From an uncultured Bacillota bacterium (GTDB taxonomy: Bacteria > Bacillota > Clostridia > Peptostreptococcales > Anaerovoracaceae): a stretch of 5,823 bases of DNA. The DNA is taken from assembly GCA_946546075.1 (NCBI GenBank), contig CAMNNV010000089.1, positions 1-5,823 of the forward strand. The letters run 5' to 3'. This document shows positions 1 to 5,767 of the stretch, piece by piece. The translations under genes and the position numbers were made by a program. Within the stretch, counting starts at the first letter, position 1, and every line of letters begins with the position of its first letter. The notes under the pieces are model-generated. The model ran no database searches. It was not told where the DNA came from and worked only from the letters and a program-made list of their open reading frames with translations.

Positions 1-55
1 CTGCAGTATCCAGTACAGCCAGTTCGATTTTTCCTGTGTAAGTTCTGTTATACAT
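1..55 (-). CDS. N-terminal fragment of a probable HAD-superfamily (phosphonatase-type) hydrolase
   Basis: Only the first 18 codons lie in the window; the gene runs off the left edge. It starts at an ATG (complement of 53-55) behind a perfect AGGAGG (complement of 62-67) with a 6-nt spacer, so the start is secure. The visible residues are MYNRTYTGKIELAVLDTA, and the next codon begins with G. The pattern, a basic stretch, then a hydrophobic strand, then D-x-A-(G), matches motif I (hhhhDxAGT) of phosphonoacetaldehyde hydrolase-like HAD proteins, in which the Asp is the nucleophile. The family call rests on one motif. A protein of another family with a similar first beta strand is possible. It lies downstream of the hydantoinase gene on the same strand but is separated from it by a strong terminator, so it probably has its own promoter. 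Confidence 0.5.
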   Translation of the reverse strand, partial: MYNRTYTGKIELAVLDTA

Positions 56-112
56 ATTACTCCTCCTTTTCCTATAAGTTCTCCTTTAACTATCTCAACT
101 CTAACACCCTCA

Positions 113-141
113 TATAAAGCACCGCTCAAGCAAGCTTTCAG
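113..141 (-). promoter_or_regulatory. Candidate promoter for the left-edge HAD-like gene
   Basis: On the minus strand a CTGAAA box (complement of 136-141) is followed after exactly 17 nt by TTTATA (complement of 113-118), which would give a leader of about 50 nt before the ATG at 55. Both hexamers match the sigma-A consensus only in part. The position is sensible, because a terminator upstream (177-204) should isolate this gene from the operon before it. It is a weak call made by eye. Confidence 0.3.
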
Positions 142-176
142 AAAACTTAAAGAATTCACAAATTATTCCTTAAACA

Positions 177-204
177 AAAAAGCAGGTTCATTCACCTGCT
201 TTTT
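177..204 (-). terminator. Rho-independent terminator after the hydantoinase-family gene (possibly bidirectional)
   Basis: The sequence is a perfect inverted repeat with 11-bp arms (177-187 and 194-204, core AGCAGGT/ACCTGCT) and a 6-nt loop. The arms end in A-runs and T-runs, so each strand shows a U-tract after the GC-rich stem. On the minus strand it begins 13 nt after the TAA of the hydantoinase-family gene and the U-tract is TTTTTT, which makes it the terminator of the transporter-hydantoinase operon. It could also stop any transcript entering from the left on the plus strand. Confidence 0.92.
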
Positions 205-217
205 GCTAGATATCTAT

Positions 218-2191
218 TTACACAGTCTGTAACGCATCGGATATTCCGGTTATGATCACTTTTGTTGCGGAATACACGGATTCTTCTCCGTCTCTGAGCT
301 GTATGGAGGAGTCTTTGTATTCTTCCGTGATGTTCCATGCTTTGCATCCTGCATCTCTGAGGGTGTGCTCCACTTGTTTTCTTCCCTCGTGGGTAGCGTA
401 GAACAGCGCCTCTTCTTTTGAGGTATATTCGAACCTCTCCCAGGATGTGTTGAGGATGTATTTGCCCTTGAGGTATGTGATCAGCAGTTCCTCCTGGGCG
501 ATCACCTGACCCGATGCGGCGCCATAGGCATTCGCGACTTCCGCGTGCTCCGGGACGATGACTTCCACACCCAGCTTTTCGCCGGCAGGCACCACCCACT
601 TTTCTGCGGGAGCACCGATGGCGACCACCGGTTTTCGGAGCCCCATCCTTATGTTGAACACAGAATCGCTGCTCTTATGTATCGCTCTATCCAGGAACAT
701 CATGGCCTCCCGGCTCGATGCGATATCCATATCCTCTTCCTCGAAATCGGCGATGCTTTGCATCATGGTAAGGGCGAGCTTGTCATGCACCAGACTCTCT
801 GCGAGACTCACGAACTGGTTCAGGGTGAGCTTCATCCGTTCTGCCAGGATCTGCGCAGCCTTTGTGGAGATCTCCTCGTTCCATTCGCTGTACCGGCCCA
901 GTATGTGCATGAGATCCGTCGGCGTAAAGGAGATCCTCGCGATCAGCCCGCCTTCCTCCAGGTGTCCCAATTCCACCGTCTCTGGATCCTGCCCGATCGC
1001 CTCCGCTATGTATATGATGCTGTGCGGACGGTCTTTCAGGACTTCGATCACCTTTTTATCCTTTTCTGAAAGCTCCTCGATCCTAGCTGCAACAGCAGAA
1101 CCGCCCTGATACATGTAGCAGTCCACCTCGTGCTCGGAATAGTACTGGAACTCCCCTTCTCTTCGGAAGGACCGCATCTCCCTGGTAAGTCCCGGGTATC
1201 TGGCGCCGATCACGCAGAGAGGCCACACCTTCCTGGTGCGCAGTCCCAGCTTGCCTTTTTTGTCCAAAGCGATCAGGCTGTCTCCTCCGAGACCGAATGT
1301 GGAGATCTCAACGGCCTTGACTCTCGTGTGCCATCCGCCCACCTTTGCTCCTTCCTTGCCGATCCTGACTCGCCCGTCCGCGATCTCGGCGTAGTCGCTG
1401 GTGGTGCCTCCCATATCCAGCACGATGCCTTCCTTATTTCCCGTCAGAGCCAGTGCTCCGATCACGCTGGCTGCAGGCCCCGAAAGGATCGTCTCGATAG
1501 GACGCTCTCTCGCCGGCTTCTCTGTCATCAGGGTACCGTCACCCTTTACGACCATGATGGGAGCATCGATGCCCCGCTTTCTCACCGTTTCAGCTGTGGC
1601 CTTCAGCAGCTCATCGATGACGGGTATGAGCCTTCCGTTGAGCACGGCGGTGATGGTCCTCTGGTCGAAGCCCAGGCTCGTGGTCAGCTGGTGTGCTCCC
1701 ACAACAGGGATGGCCAGCTTTTCTCGTATCTCAGCCATGACCTGCTTCTCGTGTTTCGGGTTTCTGACGCTGGCATATCCGGATACTGCGATGGCGTCGA
1801 CTTTGCCCCGCATCGTCTCGATGACCTCATCGACTTCTTTGAGATCCAGGTCTTCTGCGATGTCCCCCATGATGCTCATGCGGCCCCGGATCTTCACCTT
1901 CACCTCGGCCGGGATATCGATATCGGGTTCTGTACCCATGTATATGAGCCCTGTAGCGGCTCCTCTTCCTTCCACGATCGCATTGGTGGCAAGTGTCGTG
2001 GAGATCGATACCATCTTGATCTGCTCAGGTTCTTCAAGCGCAAGCTTATCCATGCACTCTCCGATCCCTATCGAAAGGTCCTCTTTGGTGGTCAGCGCCT
2101 TGGCCTTTGAGATGATATCTTTCGTTTCCATATCAACGACTACGCCGTCCGTATATGTACCGCCCGTATCTATTCCTAAAATAAAAGACAT
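218..2191 (-). CDS. Hydantoinase A / oxoprolinase family protein (ASKHA-fold ATPase)
   Basis: This is a cytosolic 657-residue protein of the HyuA/5-oxoprolinase group, whose members couple ATP hydrolysis to opening of hydantoin, oxoproline or related amide rings, or to ketone carboxylation. Visible motifs are the N-terminal phosphate-1 loop GIDTGGTYTD (6-15), STTLATNAIVEG (64-75), LSGPAASVIGA (236-246), the second phosphate motif VLDMGGTTSD (257-266), a glycine-rich TFGLGGDS (298-305) and an adenosine-site-like GAPAEKW...EVANAYGAASG (526-561). Residues about 375-426 form an insert that looks like a winged helix, followed by TPTDLMHILGR, equivalent to the usual TDANLVLGR. A TTG at 2197 would add two residues, but it touches the Shine-Dalgarno sequence, so the ATG at 2191 is chosen. 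No hyuB follows; the gene ends at a strong terminator. It lies 89 nt behind the transporter gene and is probably co-transcribed with it. Family assignment is firm; the substrate is unknown. Confidence 0.93.
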   Translation of the reverse strand: MSFILGIDTGGTYTDGVVVDMETKDIISKAKALTTKEDLSIGIGECMDKLALEEPEQIKMVSISTTLATNAIVEGRGAATGLIYMGTEPDIDIPAEVKVKIRGRMSIMGDIAEDLDLKEVDEVIETMRGKVDAIAVSGYASVRNPKHEKQVMAEIREKLAIPVVGAHQLTTSLGFDQRTITAVLNGRLIPVIDELLKATAETVRKRGIDAPIMVVKGDGTLMTEKPARERPIETILSGPAASVIGALALTGNKEGIVLDMGGTTSDYAEIADGRVRIGKEGAKVGGWHTRVKAVEISTFGLGGDSLIALDKKGKLGLRTRKVWPLCVIGARYPGLTREMRSFRREGEFQYYSEHEVDCYMYQGGSAVAARIEELSEKDKKVIEVLKDRPHSIIYIAEAIGQDPETVELGHLEEGGLIARISFTPTDLMHILGRYSEWNEEISTKAAQILAERMKLTLNQFVSLAESLVHDKLALTMMQSIADFEEEDMDIASSREAMMFLDRAIHKSSDSVFNIRMGLRKPVVAIGAPAEKWVVPAGEKLGVEVIVPEHAEVANAYGAASGQVIAQEELLITYLKGKYILNTSWERFEYTSKEEALFYATHEGRKQVEHTLRDAGCKAWNITEEYKDSSIQLRDGEESVYSATKVIITGISDALQTV

Positions 2192-2197
2192 TGCCAA

Positions 2198-2204
2198 CCT
2201 CCTT
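2198..2204 (-). promoter_or_regulatory. Ribosome binding site that fixes the start of the hydantoinase-family gene
   Basis: AAGGAGG on the minus strand (complement of 2198-2204) lies 6 nt before the ATG at 2191 but directly abuts the in-frame TTG at 2197. Normal spacing therefore selects the ATG and gives a 657-residue product rather than 659. Confidence 0.85.
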
Positions 2205-2210
2205 ATTCGT

Positions 2211-2230
2211 CCAACTTAAGCTAAGTCTGG
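2211..2230 (-). other. Small imperfect dyad in the leader of the hydantoinase-family gene
   Basis: The sequence forms CCA-ACTTA, an AGC centre, then TAAGT-C-TGG: eight pairs with one bulged base. It lies 6 nt upstream of the Shine-Dalgarno sequence, in the 89-nt gap between the transporter stop and this gene. It could be an operator, an RNA hairpin that tunes translation or protects the processed message, or chance. There is no U-tract, so it is not a terminator. The rest of the gap (2231-2280) is AT-rich, and I see no convincing promoter in it. Confidence 0.3.
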
Positions 2231-2280
2231 TTTTACAATGTCTTAAAAATCTCTGTTTTTCAATAGGTTTCGTCAAATCT

Positions 2281-3576
2281 TTAATCAATCTTTGAGTCGC
2301 GCGCGATCTTCTGTTCTGCGATGACCGCCGCATTTTTGCATATCATGACGGCACATATGACCATCAGGATGCACATGAGCTCGGTAACGATACAGATCGA
2401 GACGTAGGAATGATACATGGAAAGAGCCACGGAGTAAAGCGTCCCCTGTATCGCTGCTCCAAGATATGCGAAAGCATTCAGGATCCCGGCTACCGTGCCC
2501 GGGAAAATCCTGCCGCCCTGGTCGATGGCGTGGATCCACAAGATCCCGTTGATACCGTAGATCACGAACCCCGTGATGAATATCCCCACTCGGAGAGCCT
2601 GGGCACTTCCTACCATCGGAAAAACGATGACGATGCTGGCACAAAGAGCTGCCATGGCCACTACCACGATACCTTTGTTGTCGAGATAGTGACGTCCTGT
2701 CACCCACGTGATGATCATGGTCCCGATCGCCATACCGAGAGGCAGCAGCACCTGCTCGTGTCCCGTCGAGAAAATCGAGCTGCTGGTCTCCCCACCGAAA
2801 TAGACAGGCATCCACTGGAACAGGCCATAACGGACGATGCTCGACAGGAGTGCGATGAAGCACCACACCATGAAATACTGTCTCCGGAACAGATACAGCA
2901 CAAGCGTCGAGTACTTCCACTTATTCGTGCGCAAAAAAGTCTCGTTCTTTATCCTCTCACGGTTCTCGTATTTATACGGTTCGAAACCTGCTTCCTCTCT
3001 CGTTCCTTTGCACAGCACTCCGAAGAGCACAGTGAATATCAGCAAGGTGACGATCGATACCGCAATCCGTATCTTCCAGCTCGAAAACGGCAGTACGACT
3101 CCTACCAAGGCCGGGAGCAGATATGCCGTGATGTGTGAGATACCCGAAAAGAAGTTGGCGATACCGACGGATTTTCCCCATTCATCTTCTTTGAACAACT
3201 GGGCGATGATGTTTACTCCACCGGTCCAGATCGCGCTCTGTGCGAGACCGTTGCAGATACTGAAGAAGAGCAAAAGTCCCCAGGATCCCGCTGCGAGCAT
3301 GACGATATTCAGAACAGATGTGAGGATGCCCGCCAGCACTACGGTCTTTTTGGCATTCCACCGATCTGCTATAAATCCTGTTATGAGGCTTCCCAGAGCG
3401 TAGCTGGCAAACACGCTGAAGATGAGGATCCGCTCCTCTGTCTGCCCGAACACCAGCTGGCCATGGTAATCATCCATAAAATTGATCACGCTGAATCTGC
3501 CCATGTATACGAAATTATACATGACACCGAAGGACAAAAGACTGATCCAGCCAAGTTTGTTTTTATCAATTGTCAT
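2281..3576 (-). CDS. MFS transporter, organophosphate:phosphate antiporter (OPA)-like
   Basis: This is a 431-residue integral membrane protein with about 12 hydrophobic segments, of usual major-facilitator length. OPA-type (GlpT/UhpT-like) features are YMGRFSVINF in helix 1 (24-33), YALGSLITGFIADRWNAKK (59-77, containing the helix 2-3 loop motif), WTGG (117-120) and RYGLFQWMPVYF (249-260), which resembles the RYGVLDWSPTYL-like helix 7 signature of that group. A charged cytoplasmic loop (about 190-222) separates the two halves. OPA members exchange phosphorylated metabolites for phosphate, and relatives carry phosphonates or sugar acids; the substrate here is not known. The ATG at 3576 follows GGGTGAT (complement of 3582-3588) at 5 nt, a weaker site than its neighbours have. 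It is probably the first gene of an operon with the hydantoinase-family gene and is divergent from a histidine kinase. The subfamily is less certain than the MFS call. Confidence 0.88.
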   Translation of the reverse strand: MTIDKNKLGWISLLSFGVMYNFVYMGRFSVINFMDDYHGQLVFGQTEERILIFSVFASYALGSLITGFIADRWNAKKTVVLAGILTSVLNIVMLAAGSWGLLLFFSICNGLAQSAIWTGGVNIIAQLFKEDEWGKSVGIANFFSGISHITAYLLPALVGVVLPFSSWKIRIAVSIVTLLIFTVLFGVLCKGTREEAGFEPYKYENRERIKNETFLRTNKWKYSTLVLYLFRRQYFMVWCFIALLSSIVRYGLFQWMPVYFGGETSSSIFSTGHEQVLLPLGMAIGTMIITWVTGRHYLDNKGIVVVAMAALCASIVIVFPMVGSAQALRVGIFITGFVIYGINGILWIHAIDQGGRIFPGTVAGILNAFAYLGAAIQGTLYSVALSMYHSYVSICIVTELMCILMVICAVMICKNAAVIAEQKIARDSKID

Positions 3577-3593
3577 TTAGGATCACCCGAAAA

Positions 3594-3604
3594 TTCTTTA
3601 AGAA
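3594..3604. promoter_or_regulatory. Short palindrome TTCTT-T-AAGAA in the divergent intergenic region
   Basis: It has perfect 5-bp arms around one central base. It lies 8 nt upstream of the kinase -35 box and inside the presumed 5' leader of the transporter gene. The overlapping 11-mer AATTCTTTAAG (3592-3602) recurs in inverted orientation at 146-156, just upstream of the candidate promoter of the left-edge gene. It is a possible shared operator, but AT-rich sequence makes chance matches fairly easy. Confidence 0.25.
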
Positions 3605-3612
3605 AAGCTGTG

Positions 3613-3641
3613 TTTACAATTTCTTCTAATTAATTTATCAT
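3613..3641 (+). promoter_or_regulatory. Sigma-A-like promoter of the histidine kinase gene
   Basis: TTTACA (3613-3618) and TATCAT (3636-3641) are separated by exactly 17 nt. The start site would be near 3648, giving a leader of about 23 nt that holds the AAGGAGG (3659-3665). The -10 box overlaps the predicted -10 box of the opposing transporter promoter. Confidence 0.6.
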
Positions 3642-3660
3642 AACAGTAGAGACTTTTCAA
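3632..3660 (-). promoter_or_regulatory. Sigma-A-like promoter of the transporter-hydantoinase operon
   Basis: On the minus strand TTGAAA (complement of 3655-3660) is followed after 17 nt by TAAATT (complement of 3632-3637). The -35 box is good and the -10 box only moderate. The start site would be near 3625, leaving a leader of about 49 nt. The -35 box shares bases with the kinase ribosome binding site region, and the -10 box overlaps that of the kinase promoter, so the two promoters can hardly be occupied at once. Confidence 0.45.
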
Positions 3661-3670
3661 GGAGGCTGAA

Positions 3671-5443
3671 ATGCTGTTACTTCCGGGCTACACTATGCTG
3701 GCATCCGTTCTCGTCACGCTGGCGCTCAGTTCCATCTTCTATATATTGTACAGACAGGGCCGCGATCATTTCATGCTGCTCTGGCTCATATCGTGGCTGG
3801 CCTATGCAGCTATGTTCCTCATGGATCTGCTGAACTTCAACATGCAGCTGCCTGCGGAAGCCTACCTGATGTTCCGCCATATGGCGGCTATACTGGGATC
3901 ATTTCTTTTCCTGAAGGGCACCTGTGAGTTCCTGGATTATCACATGCCATGGCAGGTGACGCCTGTATTCATCGCTTCCTTCCTCTCAAGCATACTCTAC
4001 CCTGCCGTACCTGCTCTCATGCAGACACTGCTTCTTCCGAATGTAGTCGTCATGTCCATGATGATCATACTGTCGGGGTGCATATTCCTGTCAAAATCCT
4101 GGACAAGAAACGTGCCCGAAAGAACACTTGCGGGCATCATCATCCTCCTTTGGAGCATATTCATCAACCACTTCAGTTTTACCTACTCTGCCCAGACCCT
4201 CGCACTTCTTTCGTACTTTTTCGGGCTGATCATGGTAAACGCACTGATCGTTACCATCATGATCATTTACTTCCGAAAAGTGCGATTTTTGGATAACAAA
4301 AATTCCGAGAGATTCCGGCTTCTCGTAGAGAATTCATCCGATGTGATGTTCCTGTACAATTACGGATCCCATGAGTTCGAGTACGTCAGCAACTCCATCG
4401 CTCCTCTGATCGGCGTGAGCGCAGAGCATCTCTATCTCGTACCGAACTGCTTTTTTGATAATGTCGAGATCGATGAAGACACCGGTAATCTGAAGAAGAT
4501 CTTCGACCACCCGATCTACCTGCCGGGAAGCGGCGTGCTCACCCTCTCCGAAAACGGGGTGATCGAACGATGGTCACGGATCAATTATATGCCGATCACA
4601 GACAACACCGGGACGGTCGTTGCTGTAGAAGGCATTCTGCGAGATATCACGCAGCAGAGAAGGGCTGCCCAGGAAGTTGCAGCAGCAGAGAATGCCAAGA
4701 AGGAGTTCCTTCAGGATATCTCCCATGAGATCAAAACTCCGATCACGATAATCAACGGATATACCGAGACACTGATGAATAACCTCGTCCCGAAAGAGGC
4801 TTCCGATACATACATCAAGCTCATTCATTCCAAGGCGCAGATCCTGAACAATCTCATCGATGACCTGGCTTCTGCATCTGATTTCTCATCCCAGACAATG
4901 GAGTACAAATTCTACGAAGTAAATGCAGAAGACTTTTTCACCAAATGCCTGGAGGAAACGAGGATCTACATATCCGAATCCCTATGTCAGGTATCCTGTA
5001 AGTGCATCGTTGACCCGGCCGCTATAGTAATCGTCGATACGAACAGGATCATGCAGGTCGTCACGAACCTGGCAAACAATGCTCTGCGGCATACACCTGA
5101 AGGTAACCTGATCACGCTGACCTGCGAATCATTCCGACACGAGCGGATGCTCCACCTCCCCGAAAATGTATCCTCCGACGATCTGCCAATGGGCGACATC
5201 GTTTTCACCGTGAAGGATACGGGTGAAGGCATCCCTGAAGAGGATCTGCCGTTCATCTTCGAACGAAATTACAGCGGCAAAAACAGAACCACCGATTCCG
5301 ATGCCATCATCCGGCCGCGAAAAACAGGCCTCGGTCTTTTCATCTCAAGGCAGATCATCTCTCAGCATTCCGGCACCATCACCGCCAGAAACAGCCCAGG
5401 CGGCGGCGCGGTATTTTCCTTCCGCATCCCGTACTACCTTTAG
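3671..5443 (+). CDS. Membrane-bound PAS sensor histidine kinase
   Basis: This is a 590-residue two-component sensor. Residues 1 to about 203 hold roughly seven hydrophobic segments (about 8-27, 34-53, 72-89, 95-115, 123-141, 153-170 and 178-200) with no large extracellular domain, so the signal is probably sensed in or near the membrane. A PAS domain follows (about 212-328), ending in a PAC-like EGILRDITQQR. Next are a short helical linker and the dimerisation/phosphoacceptor domain with SHEIKTP (351-357; phosphoacceptor His352). The ATPase domain shows the N box NLANNALRHTPEG (466-478), DTGEGIP (516-522), an F-box-like PFIFERNYSG (527-536) and KTGLGLFISR (551-560). All catalytic boxes look intact. 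AAGGAGG lies 5 nt before the ATG. No response regulator gene is in the window; the partner may be encoded elsewhere. Divergence from the transporter operon suggests, but does not prove, that it regulates that operon. Confidence 0.93.
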   Translation: MLLLPGYTMLASVLVTLALSSIFYILYRQGRDHFMLLWLISWLAYAAMFLMDLLNFNMQLPAEAYLMFRHMAAILGSFLFLKGTCEFLDYHMPWQVTPVFIASFLSSILYPAVPALMQTLLLPNVVVMSMMIILSGCIFLSKSWTRNVPERTLAGIIILLWSIFINHFSFTYSAQTLALLSYFFGLIMVNALIVTIMIIYFRKVRFLDNKNSERFRLLVENSSDVMFLYNYGSHEFEYVSNSIAPLIGVSAEHLYLVPNCFFDNVEIDEDTGNLKKIFDHPIYLPGSGVLTLSENGVIERWSRINYMPITDNTGTVVAVEGILRDITQQRRAAQEVAAAENAKKEFLQDISHEIKTPITIINGYTETLMNNLVPKEASDTYIKLIHSKAQILNNLIDDLASASDFSSQTMEYKFYEVNAEDFFTKCLEETRIYISESLCQVSCKCIVDPAAIVIVDTNRIMQVVTNLANNALRHTPEGNLITLTCESFRHERMLHLPENVSSDDLPMGDIVFTVKDTGEGIPEEDLPFIFERNYSGKNRTTDSDAIIRPRKTGLGLFISRQIISQHSGTITARNSPGGGAVFSFRIPYYL

Positions 5444-5567
5444 TCGGTGTTTTTCATTCCAGTTAATTCTTGCAAAATTATTAAACTCGCAGCATTAACA
5501 GGATATGACGACGATTCCGCAGGAGCTGTTACGGACACTGGCGGAAACGAACCTAGACAATAACAGA

Positions 5568-5599
5568 AGAGTCACCACGTGCTGAAGCACTGTGACTCT
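5568..5599. other. Interior hairpin 1 of the inverted-repeat element
   Basis: AGAGTCAC (5568-5575) pairs with GTGACTCT (5592-5599). Inside, GTGC (5579-5582) pairs with GCAC (5587-5590) around a TGAA loop, leaving a small asymmetric internal loop. No U-tract follows on either strand, so a terminator role is unlikely. Confidence 0.6.
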
Positions 5600-5606
5600 G
5601 GTATAA

Positions 5607-5640
5607 AATCTGCGCGCCAAATCGTAGATTTGGGCAGATT
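5607..5640. other. Interior hairpin 2 of the inverted-repeat element
   Basis: AATCTGC (5607-5613) pairs with GCAGATT (5634-5640), and CCAAATC (5617-5623) pairs with GATTTGG (5627-5633) across a 3-nt loop. A one-sided GCG bulge (5614-5616) separates the two 7-bp helices. Fourteen exact pairs in 34 nt are unlikely by chance. Confidence 0.65.
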
Positions 5641-5643
5641 ATT

Positions 5644-5694
5644 AAAAAACCTCGGAGACTGTTTGAGCCGAACGGCGAGTTTCTCCGAGGTTTT
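5644..5694 (-). terminator. Probable rho-independent terminator of the rplL operon (interior hairpin 3)
   Basis: AAAACCTCGGAGA (5646-5658) pairs over 13 bp with 5682-5694. The 23-nt loop contains a small GCCG/CGGC helix (5667-5676). On the minus strand the stem ends in six Ts (complement of 5644-5649), the expected U-tract for a transcript leaving rplL, whose stop is about 74 nt upstream. On the plus strand the stem ends in four Ts, so it may also stop kinase transcripts, which have no nearer terminator that I can see. Confidence 0.75.
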
Positions 5695-5767
5695 GTTATT
5701 GTCTGTGAGTGAGCCATCCTGTCCGTCAGTGACGAGGACTAAGCTCGACATATCCTGTTAAGCTGAA

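Larger units (their letters stand above)
5490..5765. repeat. Composite ~276-bp inverted-repeat element (MITE-like or structured RNA)
   Basis: It fills most of the 324-base gap between the kinase and rplL. The ends are inverted copies: TTAACAGGATATG (5495-5507) pairs exactly with 5749-5761, and beyond a single bulged A (5494) four more bases pair (5490-5493 with 5762-5765). Two further blocks recur in both arms in inverted orientation at near-equal distance from the ends: ACGGACA (5531-5537; complement of 5720-5726) and AGACAATAAC (5555-5564; complement of 5695-5704). The arms are therefore imperfect terminal repeats of about 70 bp. The interior (5568-5694) holds three consecutive hairpins, and each arm holds a smaller one (5515-5546 and 5721-5739). 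No protein-coding gene is credible inside. A target-site duplication cannot be defined. Bases 5444-5489 before it hold nothing I recognise, including no kinase terminator. Confidence 0.6.

Noticed and set aside
1..6. CTGCAG palindrome at the very start of the window
   Set aside because: It lies inside the coding region of the left-edge gene and is most simply a chance restriction-site sequence or window boundary.
2195..2197. TTG start codon for the hydantoinase-family gene
   Set aside because: It directly abuts the AAGGAGG, leaving no spacer; the ATG six bases further in has normal spacing.
1130..2219. Long plus-strand open frames (1130-2110 and 1401-2219) opposite the hydantoinase-family gene
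   Set aside because: The minus-strand frame has clear ASKHA motifs and a good ribosome binding site. The plus-strand frames give low-complexity Ser/Pro/His-rich translations with no recognisable domain, and are antisense shadows of a moderately GC-rich gene.
2410..3403. Plus-strand open frames opposite the transporter gene
   Set aside because: The translations have no family features, while the minus-strand frame encodes a coherent 12-helix transporter with OPA-like motifs. They are shadows.
5568..5694. CRISPR array
   Set aside because: The three interior hairpins have different sequences and no repeated unit with regular spacers.
5579..5761. A 60-codon plus-strand open frame inside the inverted-repeat element
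   Set aside because: It runs through two hairpins and the terminator, has no ribosome binding site, and its translation resembles no family. The DNA is better explained by its secondary structure.
5490..5765. SRP RNA, tmRNA, RNase P RNA or 6S RNA as an explanation for the structured region
   Set aside because: The length is near that of large Gram-positive SRP RNA, but I do not see its GGAAGGA/AGCA core loop, nor the tRNA-like ends of tmRNA or the conserved P4 sequences of RNase P. A long closing stem alone is not enough to call 6S RNA.
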